Shown one piece after another: positions 26,614 through 36,039 of a stretch of 64,000 nucleotides of DNA. The translations under genes were made by a program, and so were the position numbers. The notes under the pieces were generated by a model. The model was not told where the DNA came from, did no database searches, and saw nothing but the letters and a program-made list of their open reading frames with translations. The stretch is from Bacillota bacterium. Lineage in GTDB: Bacteria; Bacillota; Clostridia; Oscillospirales; Oscillospiraceae. Position 1 is the first letter of the stretch; each line of letters begins with the position of its first letter. The DNA is taken from the NCBI GenBank assembly GCA_023459875.1, contig JAEWRY010000027.1, positions 36,133-100,132 on the forward strand, read 5' to 3'.

Positions 26614-27482
26614 GACCCCTTCAGGGCGAGCTGAAAGTCCGGGAGATGGACGATTATAAGGCCGTTTACTGCGGTCTGTGCCACACCTTGGGCAGACGCT
26701 TCGGATTCTTTCCCCGGTTCTTTCTAAATTACGACTTTACCTTTCTCGCCATGGTGCTTTCCACGGGAGAGGACCTGGCCCCCGCCTCCTGCGAGCGCTG
26801 TCTCGCCGCCCCCTTTCGGGGGAAGCGTGTCTGTCCGGCGGGAATCGCTCTGGAAACTGCGGCGGACGAGAGCATTATATTAACCTGGTGGAAGCTGCGC
26901 GACAACGTGATAGACAGCGGCTTCTGGAAAAGCTTAGCCGCGAGAATCCTTTCTATTCTGCTCTGGCCGGCCTACCGCAAAGCGTCAAGGTTCAGGCCCC
27001 AGTTCGACGGCTCGGTGCGCGAGCGCCTGCGTGAGTTACACTCGCTGGAAGAAGAACGCTGTCCCTCTCTGGACAGGACGGCGGACACCTTCGCCAGGAT
27101 TCTTCAGGCCTCGGCGCCCGATACCGGGGAATCCGACCGCAGCCGGATCCTAGGGCAGCTTTTGTACCATGTGGGCCGGTGGATCTACCTGACCGACGCC
27201 TGGGACGACCAGGAGAAAGACGCCGCCGCCGGGCGGTACAATCCCGTCTCGGTCCGTTTTGCCGGCCAGGAGGAAACTGCCAAGCGGGAAACCATGCGCA
27301 CAACCCTGCGCCATTCCCTGAATCTGGCCCTTTCCGCTTTTCATCTTTTAAACTTCGGAAGATTCGCCCCCGTGATTTCCAACATCCTCTATCTTGGCCT
27401 TCCCGCGGTAGAGGAACGCGTGTTTGTGGGCGGCGGCGCAAAACCGGCGGAACTGCAAGACCCCCGATCCGATATCTCATAA
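26598..27482 (+). CDS. DUF5685-like cysteine-containing protein
   Basis: A 294-residue protein beginning MFGYVRPLQGELKV, a start I associate with DUF5685 proteins of Clostridia. Conserved-looking cysteines occur in YCGLCHTLG, CERCL and CPAG near the N-terminus, suggesting a metal or cofactor site; the rest is helical with the sequence WIYLTDAWDDQEKD resembling an acidic metal-binding helix. It overlaps rseC by 16 bases and precedes a J-domain gene by 15 bases. The reaction is unknown. Confidence 0.78.
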   Translation: MFGYVRPLQGELKVREMDDYKAVYCGLCHTLGRRFGFFPRFFLNYDFTFLAMVLSTGEDLAPASCERCLAAPFRGKRVCPAGIALETAADESIILTWWKLRDNVIDSGFWKSLAARILSILLWPAYRKASRFRPQFDGSVRERLRELHSLEEERCPSLDRTADTFARILQASAPDTGESDRSRILGQLLYHVGRWIYLTDAWDDQEKDAAAGRYNPVSVRFAGQEETAKRETMRTTLRHSLNLALSAFHLLNFGRFAPVISNILYLGLPAVEERVFVGGGAKPAELQDPRSDIS

Positions 27483-27497
27483 CGGGAGAGAGAAAAA

Positions 27498-28103
27498 ATG
27501 AACGATCCATACAGTGTCCTTGGTGTGAGCCCGAGCGCCAGCGACGATGAGGTCAAACGCGCATATCGGGAACTGGCGCGCAAATACCATCCGGATAACT
27601 ATCAGAATAACCCCCTGGCCGACCTCGCCGAGGAGAAGATGAAAGAAATCAACGAGGCCTATGATACCGTCCTGAAACAGCGCAGCGGCGGCGGATATTC
27701 CTCCGGCGGTTCGGCTTACCAGGGCGCATATCAGGGGCAGGGAAACAATCAGCGCCGCTCCTACTCCGGAGGCGCCGTTTACCAGCAGGTGCGGCAGGCC
27801 ATCAACGCGGGCGACCTGGGCCGTGCGGAACAGCTTCTCAACGGCTCTCCCTCCGAGGAAGCGGAGTGGTATTTTCTCATGGGCAGCATCGCCTACCGCA
27901 AAGGCTGGCTGGACGAGGCCAGACAGAATTTTCAGTTGGCGTGCGCTAAAGAGCCCGGCAATCCGGAATACCGTCAGGCGATGAGCATGATGTCCCAGGG
28001 GGGACAGGCGTACCGGCCCTACGGAACGGGGGCGCAGATGGACAGCTGCGACCTGTGCACCGCGATGATGTGCTTAAACTGCCTGTGCGGTGGCTGCCGG
28101 TGA
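27498..28103 (+). CDS. J-domain protein with cysteine-rich tail
   Basis: A 201-residue DnaJ-like protein. The J domain (1-70) has YSVLGVSPSASDDEVKRAYR and the HPD tripeptide in KYHPDN. A Gly/Ser/Tyr/Gln-rich linker follows (about 70-95), then TPR-like helices (about 95-165) and a tail CDLCTAMMCLNCLCGGC with six cysteines. It would deliver a client to DnaK; the cysteine tail suggests a metal or membrane-linked task. Always close to a DUF5685 gene in my memory of this lineage, so the pair probably acts together. Confidence 0.88.
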   Translation: MNDPYSVLGVSPSASDDEVKRAYRELARKYHPDNYQNNPLADLAEEKMKEINEAYDTVLKQRSGGGYSSGGSAYQGAYQGQGNNQRRSYSGGAVYQQVRQAINAGDLGRAEQLLNGSPSEEAEWYFLMGSIAYRKGWLDEARQNFQLACAKEPGNPEYRQAMSMMSQGGQAYRPYGTGAQMDSCDLCTAMMCLNCLCGGCR

Positions 28104-28104
28104 T

Positions 28105-28638
28105 ATGAAAGGCAATCATTTTTCATACGGCGCCGGGCGGTTGGCGCTCGATGCTCTTTTTACTGCGCTGGCGTATATCACGCTTTTTCTCTCGGCTGTG
28201 CTGCCAAGCGGCAGAATCGGACTTGCCGCCGCCGCCGGTCTTTTCCCGGCCGCGGCAATCATTTCGGGCGGCGGGATTCCCGCGGGCGGTCTTTGCTACG
28301 CCGCAATCGGCATTCTTTCCCTTCTGCTGATTCCTTCCAAGGACAGCGCGGTGCTGTTTCTTCTCTTTTTTGGGATCTATCCGATCCTCAAAAGCCTCGT
28401 CGAGCGCATGGAAAAGCGCCAGGTGGCGTGGGTCTGCAAGCTGTTCATCTGCAACGCCGCCCTTTCAGCGTTCTGGTTTCTCTTCCGCGCGGCCCTTTTA
28501 AGCCAGCTCCCGACGCAGTTTGAGTTTTCCTGGACCTTTTTTATCGCCGGCAATATCGCCTTCGTATTCTACGATCTGGGCTTTACCGGGCTCATTTCGT
28601 TTTACGTCCGCCGTATCCACAATGCCGTTTTCCGCTGA
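28105..28638 (+). CDS. Small polytopic membrane protein
   Basis: A 177-residue protein (ATG 28105, one base after the J-domain stop; a GTG at 28090 is possible) with about five hydrophobic stretches (12-30, 35-55, 60-95, 115-140, 145-168). No recognised motif; the layout vaguely recalls S components or MreD-like proteins, but nothing supports either. Its tight spacing places it in the rseC-DUF5685-J-domain module. Confidence 0.72.
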   Translation: MKGNHFSYGAGRLALDALFTALAYITLFLSAVLPSGRIGLAAAAGLFPAAAIISGGGIPAGGLCYAAIGILSLLLIPSKDSAVLFLLFFGIYPILKSLVERMEKRQVAWVCKLFICNAALSAFWFLFRAALLSQLPTQFEFSWTFFIAGNIAFVFYDLGFTGLISFYVRRIHNAVFR

Positions 28639-28666
28639 CTAATCCAATGGAAAGAAGGAATATTCC

Positions 28667-29545
28667 TTGATCAGAAGCATGACCGGGTACGGCAGGGGAG
28701 AGGCTAAGCTGAACGGAAGGACCATCACGGTTGAGATCCGCGCCGTCAACAACCGCTATCTGGATTGCTCGGTGAAGATTCCCCGGATCTATATCTTCGC
28801 GGAGGACGCCATCAAGGCCAAGGTGCAGGGAGCGATTTCCCGCGGAAATGTGGACGTTTTTGTGACGATCGTGAGCGAGGGCAGCGAAGGGGTCACTGTC
28901 ACCGTCAACAAAGCGGTGGCCGAAGGCTATTACAAAGCCCTTCAGGAGCTGTGCGAGGGCTACAGCCTCCGGGACGACATCTCCGTTTCTCTGCTCACCC
29001 GTTTTCCCGATGTGCTCCTGGTTCAAAAAAACCAGGATAACCTGGAGGAAGTCGCTTCCGATATCTGTCAGGTGCTGGACGCCGCCCTGGTTGACTTTAA
29101 CGCCATGCGGGAGCGGGAAGGCAAACGGCTCTCGGAGGATATCCGCTCCAAAGGGGAGACGATCCGTACCTATGTGGGCGTCATCGAAGAGCGCTCTCCA
29201 CAGATCGTCACCGAATACAGGGCGAAGCTGGAAGCCCGCATGGCCGAGGTCCTGAAAAACACGCAGCTTGACGAGAGCCGCATCCTCACCGAAGCCGCCA
29301 TCTTCGCGGATAAAGTGGCGGTAGACGAGGAGACGGTGCGCCTGCGCAGCCATCTGGACCAGATGAACGGTATGCTGGATACCGGCGGAGTCGTCGGACG
29401 TAAGCTGGACTTTCTCATCCAGGAGTTTAACCGCGAGGCCAACACCATCGGCTCCAAATGTAGCGACCTTGAGTTGACCCGCGTGGTCGTGAACGTCAAG
29501 AGCGAAATTGAGAAGATCAGGGAACAGGTTCAGAATCTGGAGTAA
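28667..29545 (+). CDS. yicC: YicC-family endoribonuclease
   Basis: A 292-residue protein with TTG start giving MIRSMTGYGRGE, the family's invariant beginning. The C-terminal DUF1732 region has DKVAVDEETVRLRSHLDQM and LDFLIQEFNREANTIGSK. YicC proteins cut RNA and affect small-RNA turnover. It heads the yicC-remA-gmk-rpoZ run found across Firmicutes. Confidence 0.95.
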   Translation: MIRSMTGYGRGEAKLNGRTITVEIRAVNNRYLDCSVKIPRIYIFAEDAIKAKVQGAISRGNVDVFVTIVSEGSEGVTVTVNKAVAEGYYKALQELCEGYSLRDDISVSLLTRFPDVLLVQKNQDNLEEVASDICQVLDAALVDFNAMREREGKRLSEDIRSKGETIRTYVGVIEERSPQIVTEYRAKLEARMAEVLKNTQLDESRILTEAAIFADKVAVDEETVRLRSHLDQMNGMLDTGGVVGRKLDFLIQEFNREANTIGSKCSDLELTRVVVNVKSEIEKIREQVQNLE

Positions 29546-29556
29546 GGAGGGACACT

Positions 29557-29835
29557 ATGAAGCTCATCAACATCGGTTTTGGCAATATGGTGTCCGCCGG
29601 GAGGCTCATCGCCATCGTAAGCCCCGAATCGGCTCCCATCAAGCGCATGGTGCAGGAGGGAAGGGACAGGGGCGTCCTCATTGACGCCACTTACGGCAGG
29701 CGCACCAGAGCGGTGCTCATCATGGACAGCGACCACATCGTTCTTTCCGCGCTTCAGCCCGAGACGGTGGCCAGCCGCCTGACCGGCTCGAAAGAGGCAC
29801 CCGAAAGCGATCCAGAGGAGGACGGTGAAGAATGA
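29557..29835 (+). CDS. remA: Extracellular matrix regulator RemA (DUF370)
   Basis: A 92-residue DNA-binding protein. INIGFGNMVSAGRLIAIVSPES and DRGVLIDATYGRRTRAVLIMDS are the conserved core, which forms a ring with DNA wrapped around it. In Bacillus RemA activates matrix and osmoprotection genes. The acidic C-terminal tail (PESDPEEDGEE) is lineage-specific. ATGA overlap with gmk. Confidence 0.95.
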   Translation: MKLINIGFGNMVSAGRLIAIVSPESAPIKRMVQEGRDRGVLIDATYGRRTRAVLIMDSDHIVLSALQPETVASRLTGSKEAPESDPEEDGEE

Positions 29836-30440
29836 TCCGGAGCAAAATGAGGAAAGGACAGCTCATTGTGATATCCGGGCCATCCGGAGTCGGCAAAAGC
29901 ACGGTCATTTCTGAGCTCCTGGGACTGCGCAAGGATATTTTTTTCTCCGTCTCCTTTACCACCCGTGCTCCGCGCACCGGCGAGGAGAACGGCGTGAATT
30001 ACAATTTCGTGGAGCGCGCCCAGTTCCAGCGTATGATTGAGAGTAACGAACTTTTGGAATATGCCGAGTATGTTGGGAATTACTACGGTACCTCCCTGAA
30101 GGTAATCCGTGAGAAACTGGATGCCGGCGTCGACGTGCTTCTGGATATCGAGGTTCAGGGTGCGGCGAAGGTCAAAGCCCGATGCCCCGACGCGATTTCC
30201 ATCTTTATCATTCCACCCTCCTTCGAGGAACTCTCCCGCCGCCTTCACCGGCGCCATACCGACGGTGAGGAACAGATCGCCGGAAGGCTGAAAAAAGCCA
30301 AAGAAGAGTATAATGAAATCGAACATTACGACTTTCTGGTCGTTAACGATAAGGTATCCGGCGCGGCGGCTGAAATCGTGGCCATCCTGACCGCCGAAGA
30401 CTGCCGAACAAAAAATCGAATCTATTTAATTAAGGAGTGA
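29832..30440 (+). CDS. gmk: Guanylate kinase
   Basis: A 202-residue enzyme converting GMP and ATP to GDP and ADP. P-loop SGPSGVGKSTV, GMP-binding TTRAPRTGEENGVNY, and IEVQGAAKVK are present. It overlaps remA by four bases and precedes rpoZ, the usual order. GMP kinase supply is tied to (p)ppGpp sensitivity in Firmicutes; nothing local shows this. Confidence 0.97.
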   Translation: MIRSKMRKGQLIVISGPSGVGKSTVISELLGLRKDIFFSVSFTTRAPRTGEENGVNYNFVERAQFQRMIESNELLEYAEYVGNYYGTSLKVIREKLDAGVDVLLDIEVQGAAKVKARCPDAISIFIIPPSFEELSRRLHRRHTDGEEQIAGRLKKAKEEYNEIEHYDFLVVNDKVSGAAAEIVAILTAEDCRTKNRIYLIKE

Positions 30441-30448
30441 AGACTCGT

Positions 30449-30634
30449 ATGATGCTATATCCCGCAATGAATGAGCTTCTCAAGCAGGTTTCCAGCCGTT
30501 ATCAGTTGGTAAATATCGTCGCTGCGCGCGCCCGCCAGATCGCGGCCGAAGCCGAGGAAACCGGCGCTGCCCTGGAGGATAAACCCGTGTCCATAGCCAT
30601 CCGTGAGATTGCCGAGGGTAAAATCAGCAAATAA
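30449..30634 (+). CDS. rpoZ: RNA polymerase omega subunit
   Basis: A 61-residue protein. ATG 30449 is chosen because TAAGGAG precedes it at normal distance; a GTG four codons upstream overlaps the gmk stop and is less likely. The omega core is visible: VSSRYQLVNIVAARARQIA and KPVSIAIREIAEGKI. It helps assemble the polymerase by holding the beta-prime subunit. Confidence 0.94.
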   Translation: MMLYPAMNELLKQVSSRYQLVNIVAARARQIAAEAEETGAALEDKPVSIAIREIAEGKISK

Positions 30635-30720
30635 CAAAGAGGCAGGTACCGGGCGGTATTCCCGCTCTGCGCTTGCCTTTTCCATGTTTGACGGATCGGA
30701 AGGACGAAGGGGGTTTAAAT

Positions 30721-33195
30721 ATGGCATCTGTTCCTGTGGCAAAAGTGGCTCTTTCTGCCGCGACCTATGCCATTGACAAGCCCTATGATTACCGGATTCC
30801 GCCCGAGCTAGCCGAGTCCGCCCTCCCCGGTGTTCGGGTAATGGTCCCCTTCGGCAGAGGAAACCGCCGGACCGAAGGACTGATCCTTACGCTGGAGGAA
30901 AGCGGAGCCCCCGACAAGCTCAAATCGGTTCTCCGGGTTTTGGATGACTCTCCGGTGCTTGACGCTTATGGGATCAAGCTTGCCCTCTATATGCGGGACA
31001 GGTGCTTCTGCACGGTGTATGAGGCCGTACGGGCCATGCTCCCAGCCGGTTTGTGGTTCAGTCTGCGTGACAGTCTTTTTCTGGCGCCCGGCGTCACCCG
31101 GGAAGCGGCATATGAAGCCGCCGGAAAATCGGAACACGCAAAACGTATTTTGGACATGCTGTTCGCTTCAAACGGCAGCATTGAGATCGAAGCGGTAAAG
31201 GACGCCGTTTCCCCCAAAGACCCCAACCCGGCCGTCCGGCAGCTTGTGGAGGGCGGAATTCTTTCCTTCGATACCGGCGTGAAGCGCAAGGTCGGGGACA
31301 AGACCGAACAGCTGGTCTCCCTTTGCCTTCCCCAGGAAGAGGCGATGGCCGCCGTCACGCCGAAACGGAACTCGGCCCCTCTGCGCTACGCCGTCACCGA
31401 GCGGCTTTGCGCCTTGGGAAAGGTCACCGCCAAAGAGCTCTGCTACTTTACCGGCGCGTCGAGCGCCACCCTGCGTTCTCTTGAAAAAAGCGGGATGATA
31501 CGCCTCGAGAAGCTCGAGTCCCTGCGGCGGCTTTCTCTCGAACGGGTGGAGCCCGCGAGCCCCGTCGTCCTCAACGACAGCCAGCGGAAAGCCTATGAAG
31601 GCCTCGATGCCCTCTGTCTCGCCGGAAAGCCCGCTGCCAGCCTTTTATACGGCGTTACGGGCAGCGGAAAGACCCAGGTGTATATCAGGCTGATGAAAAG
31701 CGTTCTTAGCCGGGGCAGAACCGCCCTGGTGCTGGTGCCGGAAATCGCCCTTACCCCCCAGCTTCTCCGTGTGTTTCTCTCCCATTTCGGGGACAGCGTG
31801 GCGGTTCTCCACAGCTCGCTGCGGGCAGGGGAGAGGTACGACGAATGGAAGCGGATCAAAAGCGGCAAGGCAACCGTTGTGATCGGCACCCGCTCCGCCG
31901 TATTTGCCCCCCTGTCCTCCATTGGCCTCATCATTCTCGACGAGGAACAGGAGGCCACCTATAAATCGGAAAATTCTCCCCGGTATCACGCGCGCGAAGT
32001 GGCAAAATACCGCTGTGTTCAGCATGGAGCCCTGCTACTGTTAGGCTCGGCAACCCCCGCGGTGGAGACGATGTATGAGGCGGATACCGGCGCGTATCAT
32101 AAATTCACCCTGTCCGACCGCTATAACGAAATGGCAATGCCGGATGTGTTCATCGCCGATATGAAAGACGAGCTTCGCGCCGGAAACGGGACATCCATCA
32201 GTATGCCGCTCCGGCGGGAGCTTGAGTATAATATTAAAAAAGGAGAACAATCGATCCTTTTCATCAACCGCCGCGGCGCCAGCCGGATGATCTCCTGCGG
32301 AGAATGCGGGGCCGTCCCCGCCTGTCCGCGCTGTTCGGTCCATCTCACCTATCACTCGGCTAACGGCCGCCTCATGTGCCACTACTGCGGCCACTCGGAA
32401 AAGCTCCCCGATTCCTGCCCCGACTGCGGCGGAACCCTCAATTTTATCGGCACCGGCACCCAGAAGGTGCAGGAGGAGCTGGAAACCCTCTTTCCCGGCG
32501 TGGAGGTTCTGCGGATGGATGCCGACACCATTACCGCCACCCATTCCCACGAGGCGGTTTTAAACCGCTTTCAGAATAAAAAAGTTCCCATCCTGCTCGG
32601 AACCCAGATGGTAGCCAAAGGCCTGGATTTTGAGAACGTAACCCTGGTGGGCGTCATCGCCGCCGATTTATCCCTGTATGTGGACAGCTTCCTCGCCTCC
32701 GAGCGCACTTTCTCACTGCTCACCCAGGTCGTCGGCCGGGCGGGAAGGGGAGAGAAGGCCGGCCGCGCCGTTATCCAGACCTGGACGCCGGAAAACGAGA
32801 TCATCAAAAGCGCCGCCAGACAGGACTACGACAGCTTTTATCGTTCGGAGATCGAAATGCGCAGGCTGCGGCGCTTTCCGCCATTTTCCGACCTTTTGTT
32901 TATCACCGCTTCCGGACCCGACGAGGGGGCGGTTCTTCTCGCCTGCCAGCGTCTGCGCCAAGGTCTGGACGACTGGCTTAAAAAAAAGCCTTACGCCGCG
33001 CTGGATCCGGTCTTGCTGGGACCCGCTCCCGCTTCCGTTGCCAAGGTAAACAACCGGTACCGCTACCGGCTTATTTTAAACTGCCCCGCCAGCAGGGAGC
33101 TGCGCTTTCTCGTCGCACATCTCCTGCGCGTGGCCCAGACCGACCGGGAGAATAGGGGCGTCTCCGTCTACGCGAATTTAAATCCTATTGATTAG
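30721..33195 (+). CDS. priA: Primosomal protein N-prime (PriA helicase)
   Basis: An 824-residue superfamily 2 helicase. ATG 30721 lies after GAAGGACGAAGGGGG. It has the 3-prime DNA-binding domain (about 1-105), Walker A GVTGSGKTQVY, DEEQ box, and a zinc module with CGECGAVPACPRC, CHYCG and CPDCGG between helicase lobes. It restarts stalled replication forks. coaBC, usually between rpoZ and priA in Firmicutes, is absent. Confidence 0.97.
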   Translation: MASVPVAKVALSAATYAIDKPYDYRIPPELAESALPGVRVMVPFGRGNRRTEGLILTLEESGAPDKLKSVLRVLDDSPVLDAYGIKLALYMRDRCFCTVYEAVRAMLPAGLWFSLRDSLFLAPGVTREAAYEAAGKSEHAKRILDMLFASNGSIEIEAVKDAVSPKDPNPAVRQLVEGGILSFDTGVKRKVGDKTEQLVSLCLPQEEAMAAVTPKRNSAPLRYAVTERLCALGKVTAKELCYFTGASSATLRSLEKSGMIRLEKLESLRRLSLERVEPASPVVLNDSQRKAYEGLDALCLAGKPAASLLYGVTGSGKTQVYIRLMKSVLSRGRTALVLVPEIALTPQLLRVFLSHFGDSVAVLHSSLRAGERYDEWKRIKSGKATVVIGTRSAVFAPLSSIGLIILDEEQEATYKSENSPRYHAREVAKYRCVQHGALLLLGSATPAVETMYEADTGAYHKFTLSDRYNEMAMPDVFIADMKDELRAGNGTSISMPLRRELEYNIKKGEQSILFINRRGASRMISCGECGAVPACPRCSVHLTYHSANGRLMCHYCGHSEKLPDSCPDCGGTLNFIGTGTQKVQEELETLFPGVEVLRMDADTITATHSHEAVLNRFQNKKVPILLGTQMVAKGLDFENVTLVGVIAADLSLYVDSFLASERTFSLLTQVVGRAGRGEKAGRAVIQTWTPENEIIKSAARQDYDSFYRSEIEMRRLRRFPPFSDLLFITASGPDEGAVLLACQRLRQGLDDWLKKKPYAALDPVLLGPAPASVAKVNNRYRYRLILNCPASRELRFLVAHLLRVAQTDRENRGVSVYANLNPID

Positions 33196-33209
33196 GGAGG
33201 AACAATCAA

Positions 33210-33710
33210 ATGGCTTTGCGAAAGATCTATAAACGGGGTGACAGCGTTTTGAATAAAACAGCCCATCCCGTAACGAAATTTGATCATCGTCTCTTTGCCC
33301 TTCTGGACGACCTGAGGGACACGCTGCAGAACGCCGGGGGCGTGGGGCTTGCCGCCCCGCAGATTGGCATTCTCCGGCGGGCGGTGGTTGTGATAGACGG
33401 TAAGGATAATATCATCGAACTGGTCAACCCCGTCATTGTCATGGAGTCGGGGGAGCAGAACGGCTACGAGGGCTGTCTGAGCCTGCCCGGCCTCTACGGG
33501 ATGGTTAAGCGTCCGATGCGCGTGAGGGTCCGGGCGCAGGACCGGACAGGAAAATTCTTCGAGGCGGAGGACGAGGGGATGACCGCGCGGTGTTTCTGCC
33601 ATGAGCTGGAGCATCTGGACGGCCACCTCTTTGTGGAACACACTGACAAGCTTTATACCGTGGAAGAACTGGAACAAATGGCGGAGGATGAGGAAGAGGG
33701 AGAGGCTTAA
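33210..33710 (+). CDS. def: Peptide deformylase
   Basis: A 166-residue metalloenzyme that removes the N-formyl group from new proteins. All three motifs are intact: GVGLAAPQIG, EGCLSLPG and CHELEHLDGH (metal ligands Cys and two His, catalytic Glu). The acidic tail (EDEEEGEA) is unremarkable. The stop is directly followed by the GTG of fmt, so the formyl-adding and formyl-removing enzymes are co-translated. Confidence 0.97.
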   Translation: MALRKIYKRGDSVLNKTAHPVTKFDHRLFALLDDLRDTLQNAGGVGLAAPQIGILRRAVVVIDGKDNIIELVNPVIVMESGEQNGYEGCLSLPGLYGMVKRPMRVRVRAQDRTGKFFEAEDEGMTARCFCHELEHLDGHLFVEHTDKLYTVEELEQMAEDEEEGEA

Positions 33711-34628
33711 GTGAGAATTCTCTTCATGGGTACGCCCGCGTTTGCGGTTCCCTCCCTGGCGGCGCTCTTTGGAGCGGGTCACGAACTCTGCGGTGTTTTC
33801 ACTCAGCCGGATAAGCCAAAAAACCGTGGAATGAAAGTAATACCTTCACCTGTAAAGGAATATGCCATTACGCACAATATTCCTGTTTTCCAGCCTGTGA
33901 AGCTTCGGGACGGCACCGCCCTGGCTGAGATAAAGTCTCTTGCCCCTGACCTCATTGTAGTGGCGGCCTACGGCAGAATCCTGCCCGATGACATTCTCGC
34001 CTGCCCGCCCCTTGGGTGCGTCAACGTTCATTCCTCGCTGCTCCCGAAATACCGGGGCGCGGCGCCCATCAACTGGGCGGTGCTCAGCGGCGAGAAAGAG
34101 ACCGGCGTCACCATCATGTATATGGCCTCGGAGCTTGACGCGGGTGACATCATTGCGTCCCAAGCGACCCCCATCGACCCCGACGAGACCGTTGAGACCC
34201 TTCATGACAGACTTGCTCTTATGGGGGTAGCACTGCTCACCGAAACGGTGGACAAAATCAGCGCCGGCACGGCGCGGCGTACGCCACAGGACCACAGCAA
34301 AGCTACCCTCGCTCCCATGCTCAGCCGTGAGCTTTCCCCCATGGACTGGAACCGGGAGGCAAGGCATCTTCACAATCAGGTGCGCGGGCTGATTCCCTGG
34401 CCCGCGGCCATCGCCGTTCTCGGCGGGACCCGCTGCAAGGTGCTCAAAACCCGCGTTCTGGAGGAAAGGACAAACCTGCTCCCCGGTACCGTCATTTTCT
34501 CGGGGAAGGATGGCATTTATATGGCATGCGGCGGCGGCACCGTCCTCTCCATCGACCGCCTTCAGGCCGACGGCGGAAAGCCTCTCAGCGCTGACGACTA
34601 CTTGAGAGGCCATAAAATAACGGGTTAA
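33711..34628 (+). CDS. fmt: Methionyl-tRNA formyltransferase
   Basis: A 305-residue enzyme with GTG start adjoining the def stop. The N-terminal formyltransferase domain shows RILFMGTPAFAVPSL and the catalytic region VNVHSSLLPKYRGAAPINW; the C-terminal OB-like tRNA-binding domain starts near residue 205. It formylates initiator Met-tRNA using 10-formyl-tetrahydrofolate. Confidence 0.97.
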   Translation: MRILFMGTPAFAVPSLAALFGAGHELCGVFTQPDKPKNRGMKVIPSPVKEYAITHNIPVFQPVKLRDGTALAEIKSLAPDLIVVAAYGRILPDDILACPPLGCVNVHSSLLPKYRGAAPINWAVLSGEKETGVTIMYMASELDAGDIIASQATPIDPDETVETLHDRLALMGVALLTETVDKISAGTARRTPQDHSKATLAPMLSRELSPMDWNREARHLHNQVRGLIPWPAAIAVLGGTRCKVLKTRVLEERTNLLPGTVIFSGKDGIYMACGGGTVLSIDRLQADGGKPLSADDYLRGHKITG

Positions 34629-34671
34629 CATAATGTAATCCGTGATATCATTGGAAAAGGAGGGACGCCGC

Positions 34672-36039
34672 ATGACGGCACGGGAGGCCGCGCTCATCAC
34701 CCTAAGCGCCTGCGAAAAACAGGGCGCCTGGTCGGATGGTTTCTTGAAAAAGACCATAAAGGAAGCGGGGCTGGACCGGCGGGACGCGGCGCTCGCCACA
34801 CGTATCTGTCTGGGCGTCCTTCAAAATGAAATGCTGCTGGATTTCTATCTGGGCCATTTCTCCACCATGAAGGTGGAGAAGATGGACCTGCGCGTGCACA
34901 ATAACCTGCGCGTCGGCATCTATCAGATGGCTTTTTTATCCCGCATTCCTCACAGCGCCGCGGTGAACGAGGCGGTTGAACTTACCCGCAAGTACTCCAA
35001 AAATCCGAGGGCCGCCGGGATGGTGAACGGCATCCTGCGCAATGTTTCCCGCAATATCGACAATCTGCCCCTCATCGAGCGGAAAGATCCGGTGCACTAT
35101 CTCTCTGTCCGGTACAGCCACCCGGTCTGGATGGTGAGGGAGTTTTATTCTCTCCTGGGCCTGGACGAAACAGAGGACCTGCTGAGGCTCAACAACAGCG
35201 AACCTAAAATTTACGCCCAGGTTAACACCTTGAAGACAGACACCGCCAGCCTCGCAGCGGCGCTCGTCCGGGAAGGCGTGGAGGCCGAGGCTCATCCGTG
35301 GCTTCCCGGCTGCCTGATTCTCTCTGAGACCGGCGACATGGAGGAGCTTTCCGCCTTCAAGGAGGGTCTCTTCTATATTCAGGACCCGGCGGCGAGACTC
35401 GCCGTAACAGCCGCCGGTCTGAAGCCGGGTATGCGCGTGCTGGACGCCTGCGCCGCCCCCGGCGGGAAGACCTTTGCCGCCGCCATGGATATGCGTGATC
35501 AGGGAGTAATTATATCCTGCGACGTCCACGCCCACAAGAAAAAGCTCATCGAGCAGGGCGCCGGTCGCTTGGGTCTCACCTGTGTCAAAGCCTCTGTCAT
35601 GGACGCGAAAAAGCACGGCAAAGCCCTTGAAGGCTCCTTTGACGCCGTCCTTGCCGACGTGCCCTGTTCCGGTCTGGGCGTCATCCGTAAAAAGCCGGAG
35701 ATCCGCTATAAATCTGAAAAAGAGCTTACGGACCTGCCCATGGTTCAGCTTGCCATTCTGGAAAACGTCTCGTCCTATGTGAAGCCGGGCGGAGTTCTTA
35801 TTTACGCTACCTGTACGCTGCTGCGGCGGGAAAACGAGGAAGTGGCGGACGCGTTTTTGAAAGGGCATCCCCAGTTTCGTCCCGAGGGCTTCTCTTTGCC
35901 CGGTCCTATCGAAGAGGTCGCCGAGGGAAGAATCACCCTGTGGCCCCAGCGCTGTGGAACGGACGGCTTCTTCCTGTCGAAATTCAGGAGAGCTCCGGAA
36001 AGCGGCGAAAGAACAGACAGGGGAGGGGAGACGGTATGA
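34672..36039 (+). CDS. rsmB: 16S rRNA (cytosine-5)-methyltransferase RsmB
   Basis: A 455-residue enzyme; ATG 34672 follows AAGGAGGG. N-terminal NusB-like RNA-binding helices (about 1-140) are joined to a Rossmann methyltransferase: SAM loop LDACAAPGGKT, catalytic Cys in DVPCSGLGV and the release Cys in TCTLLRRENEE. It methylates C967-equivalent of 16S rRNA. The ATGA overlap with rlmN joins two rRNA-modification genes. Confidence 0.95.
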   Translation: MTAREAALITLSACEKQGAWSDGFLKKTIKEAGLDRRDAALATRICLGVLQNEMLLDFYLGHFSTMKVEKMDLRVHNNLRVGIYQMAFLSRIPHSAAVNEAVELTRKYSKNPRAAGMVNGILRNVSRNIDNLPLIERKDPVHYLSVRYSHPVWMVREFYSLLGLDETEDLLRLNNSEPKIYAQVNTLKTDTASLAAALVREGVEAEAHPWLPGCLILSETGDMEELSAFKEGLFYIQDPAARLAVTAAGLKPGMRVLDACAAPGGKTFAAAMDMRDQGVIISCDVHAHKKKLIEQGAGRLGLTCVKASVMDAKKHGKALEGSFDAVLADVPCSGLGVIRKKPEIRYKSEKELTDLPMVQLAILENVSSYVKPGGVLIYATCTLLRRENEEVADAFLKGHPQFRPEGFSLPGPIEEVAEGRITLWPQRCGTDGFFLSKFRRAPESGERTDRGGETV

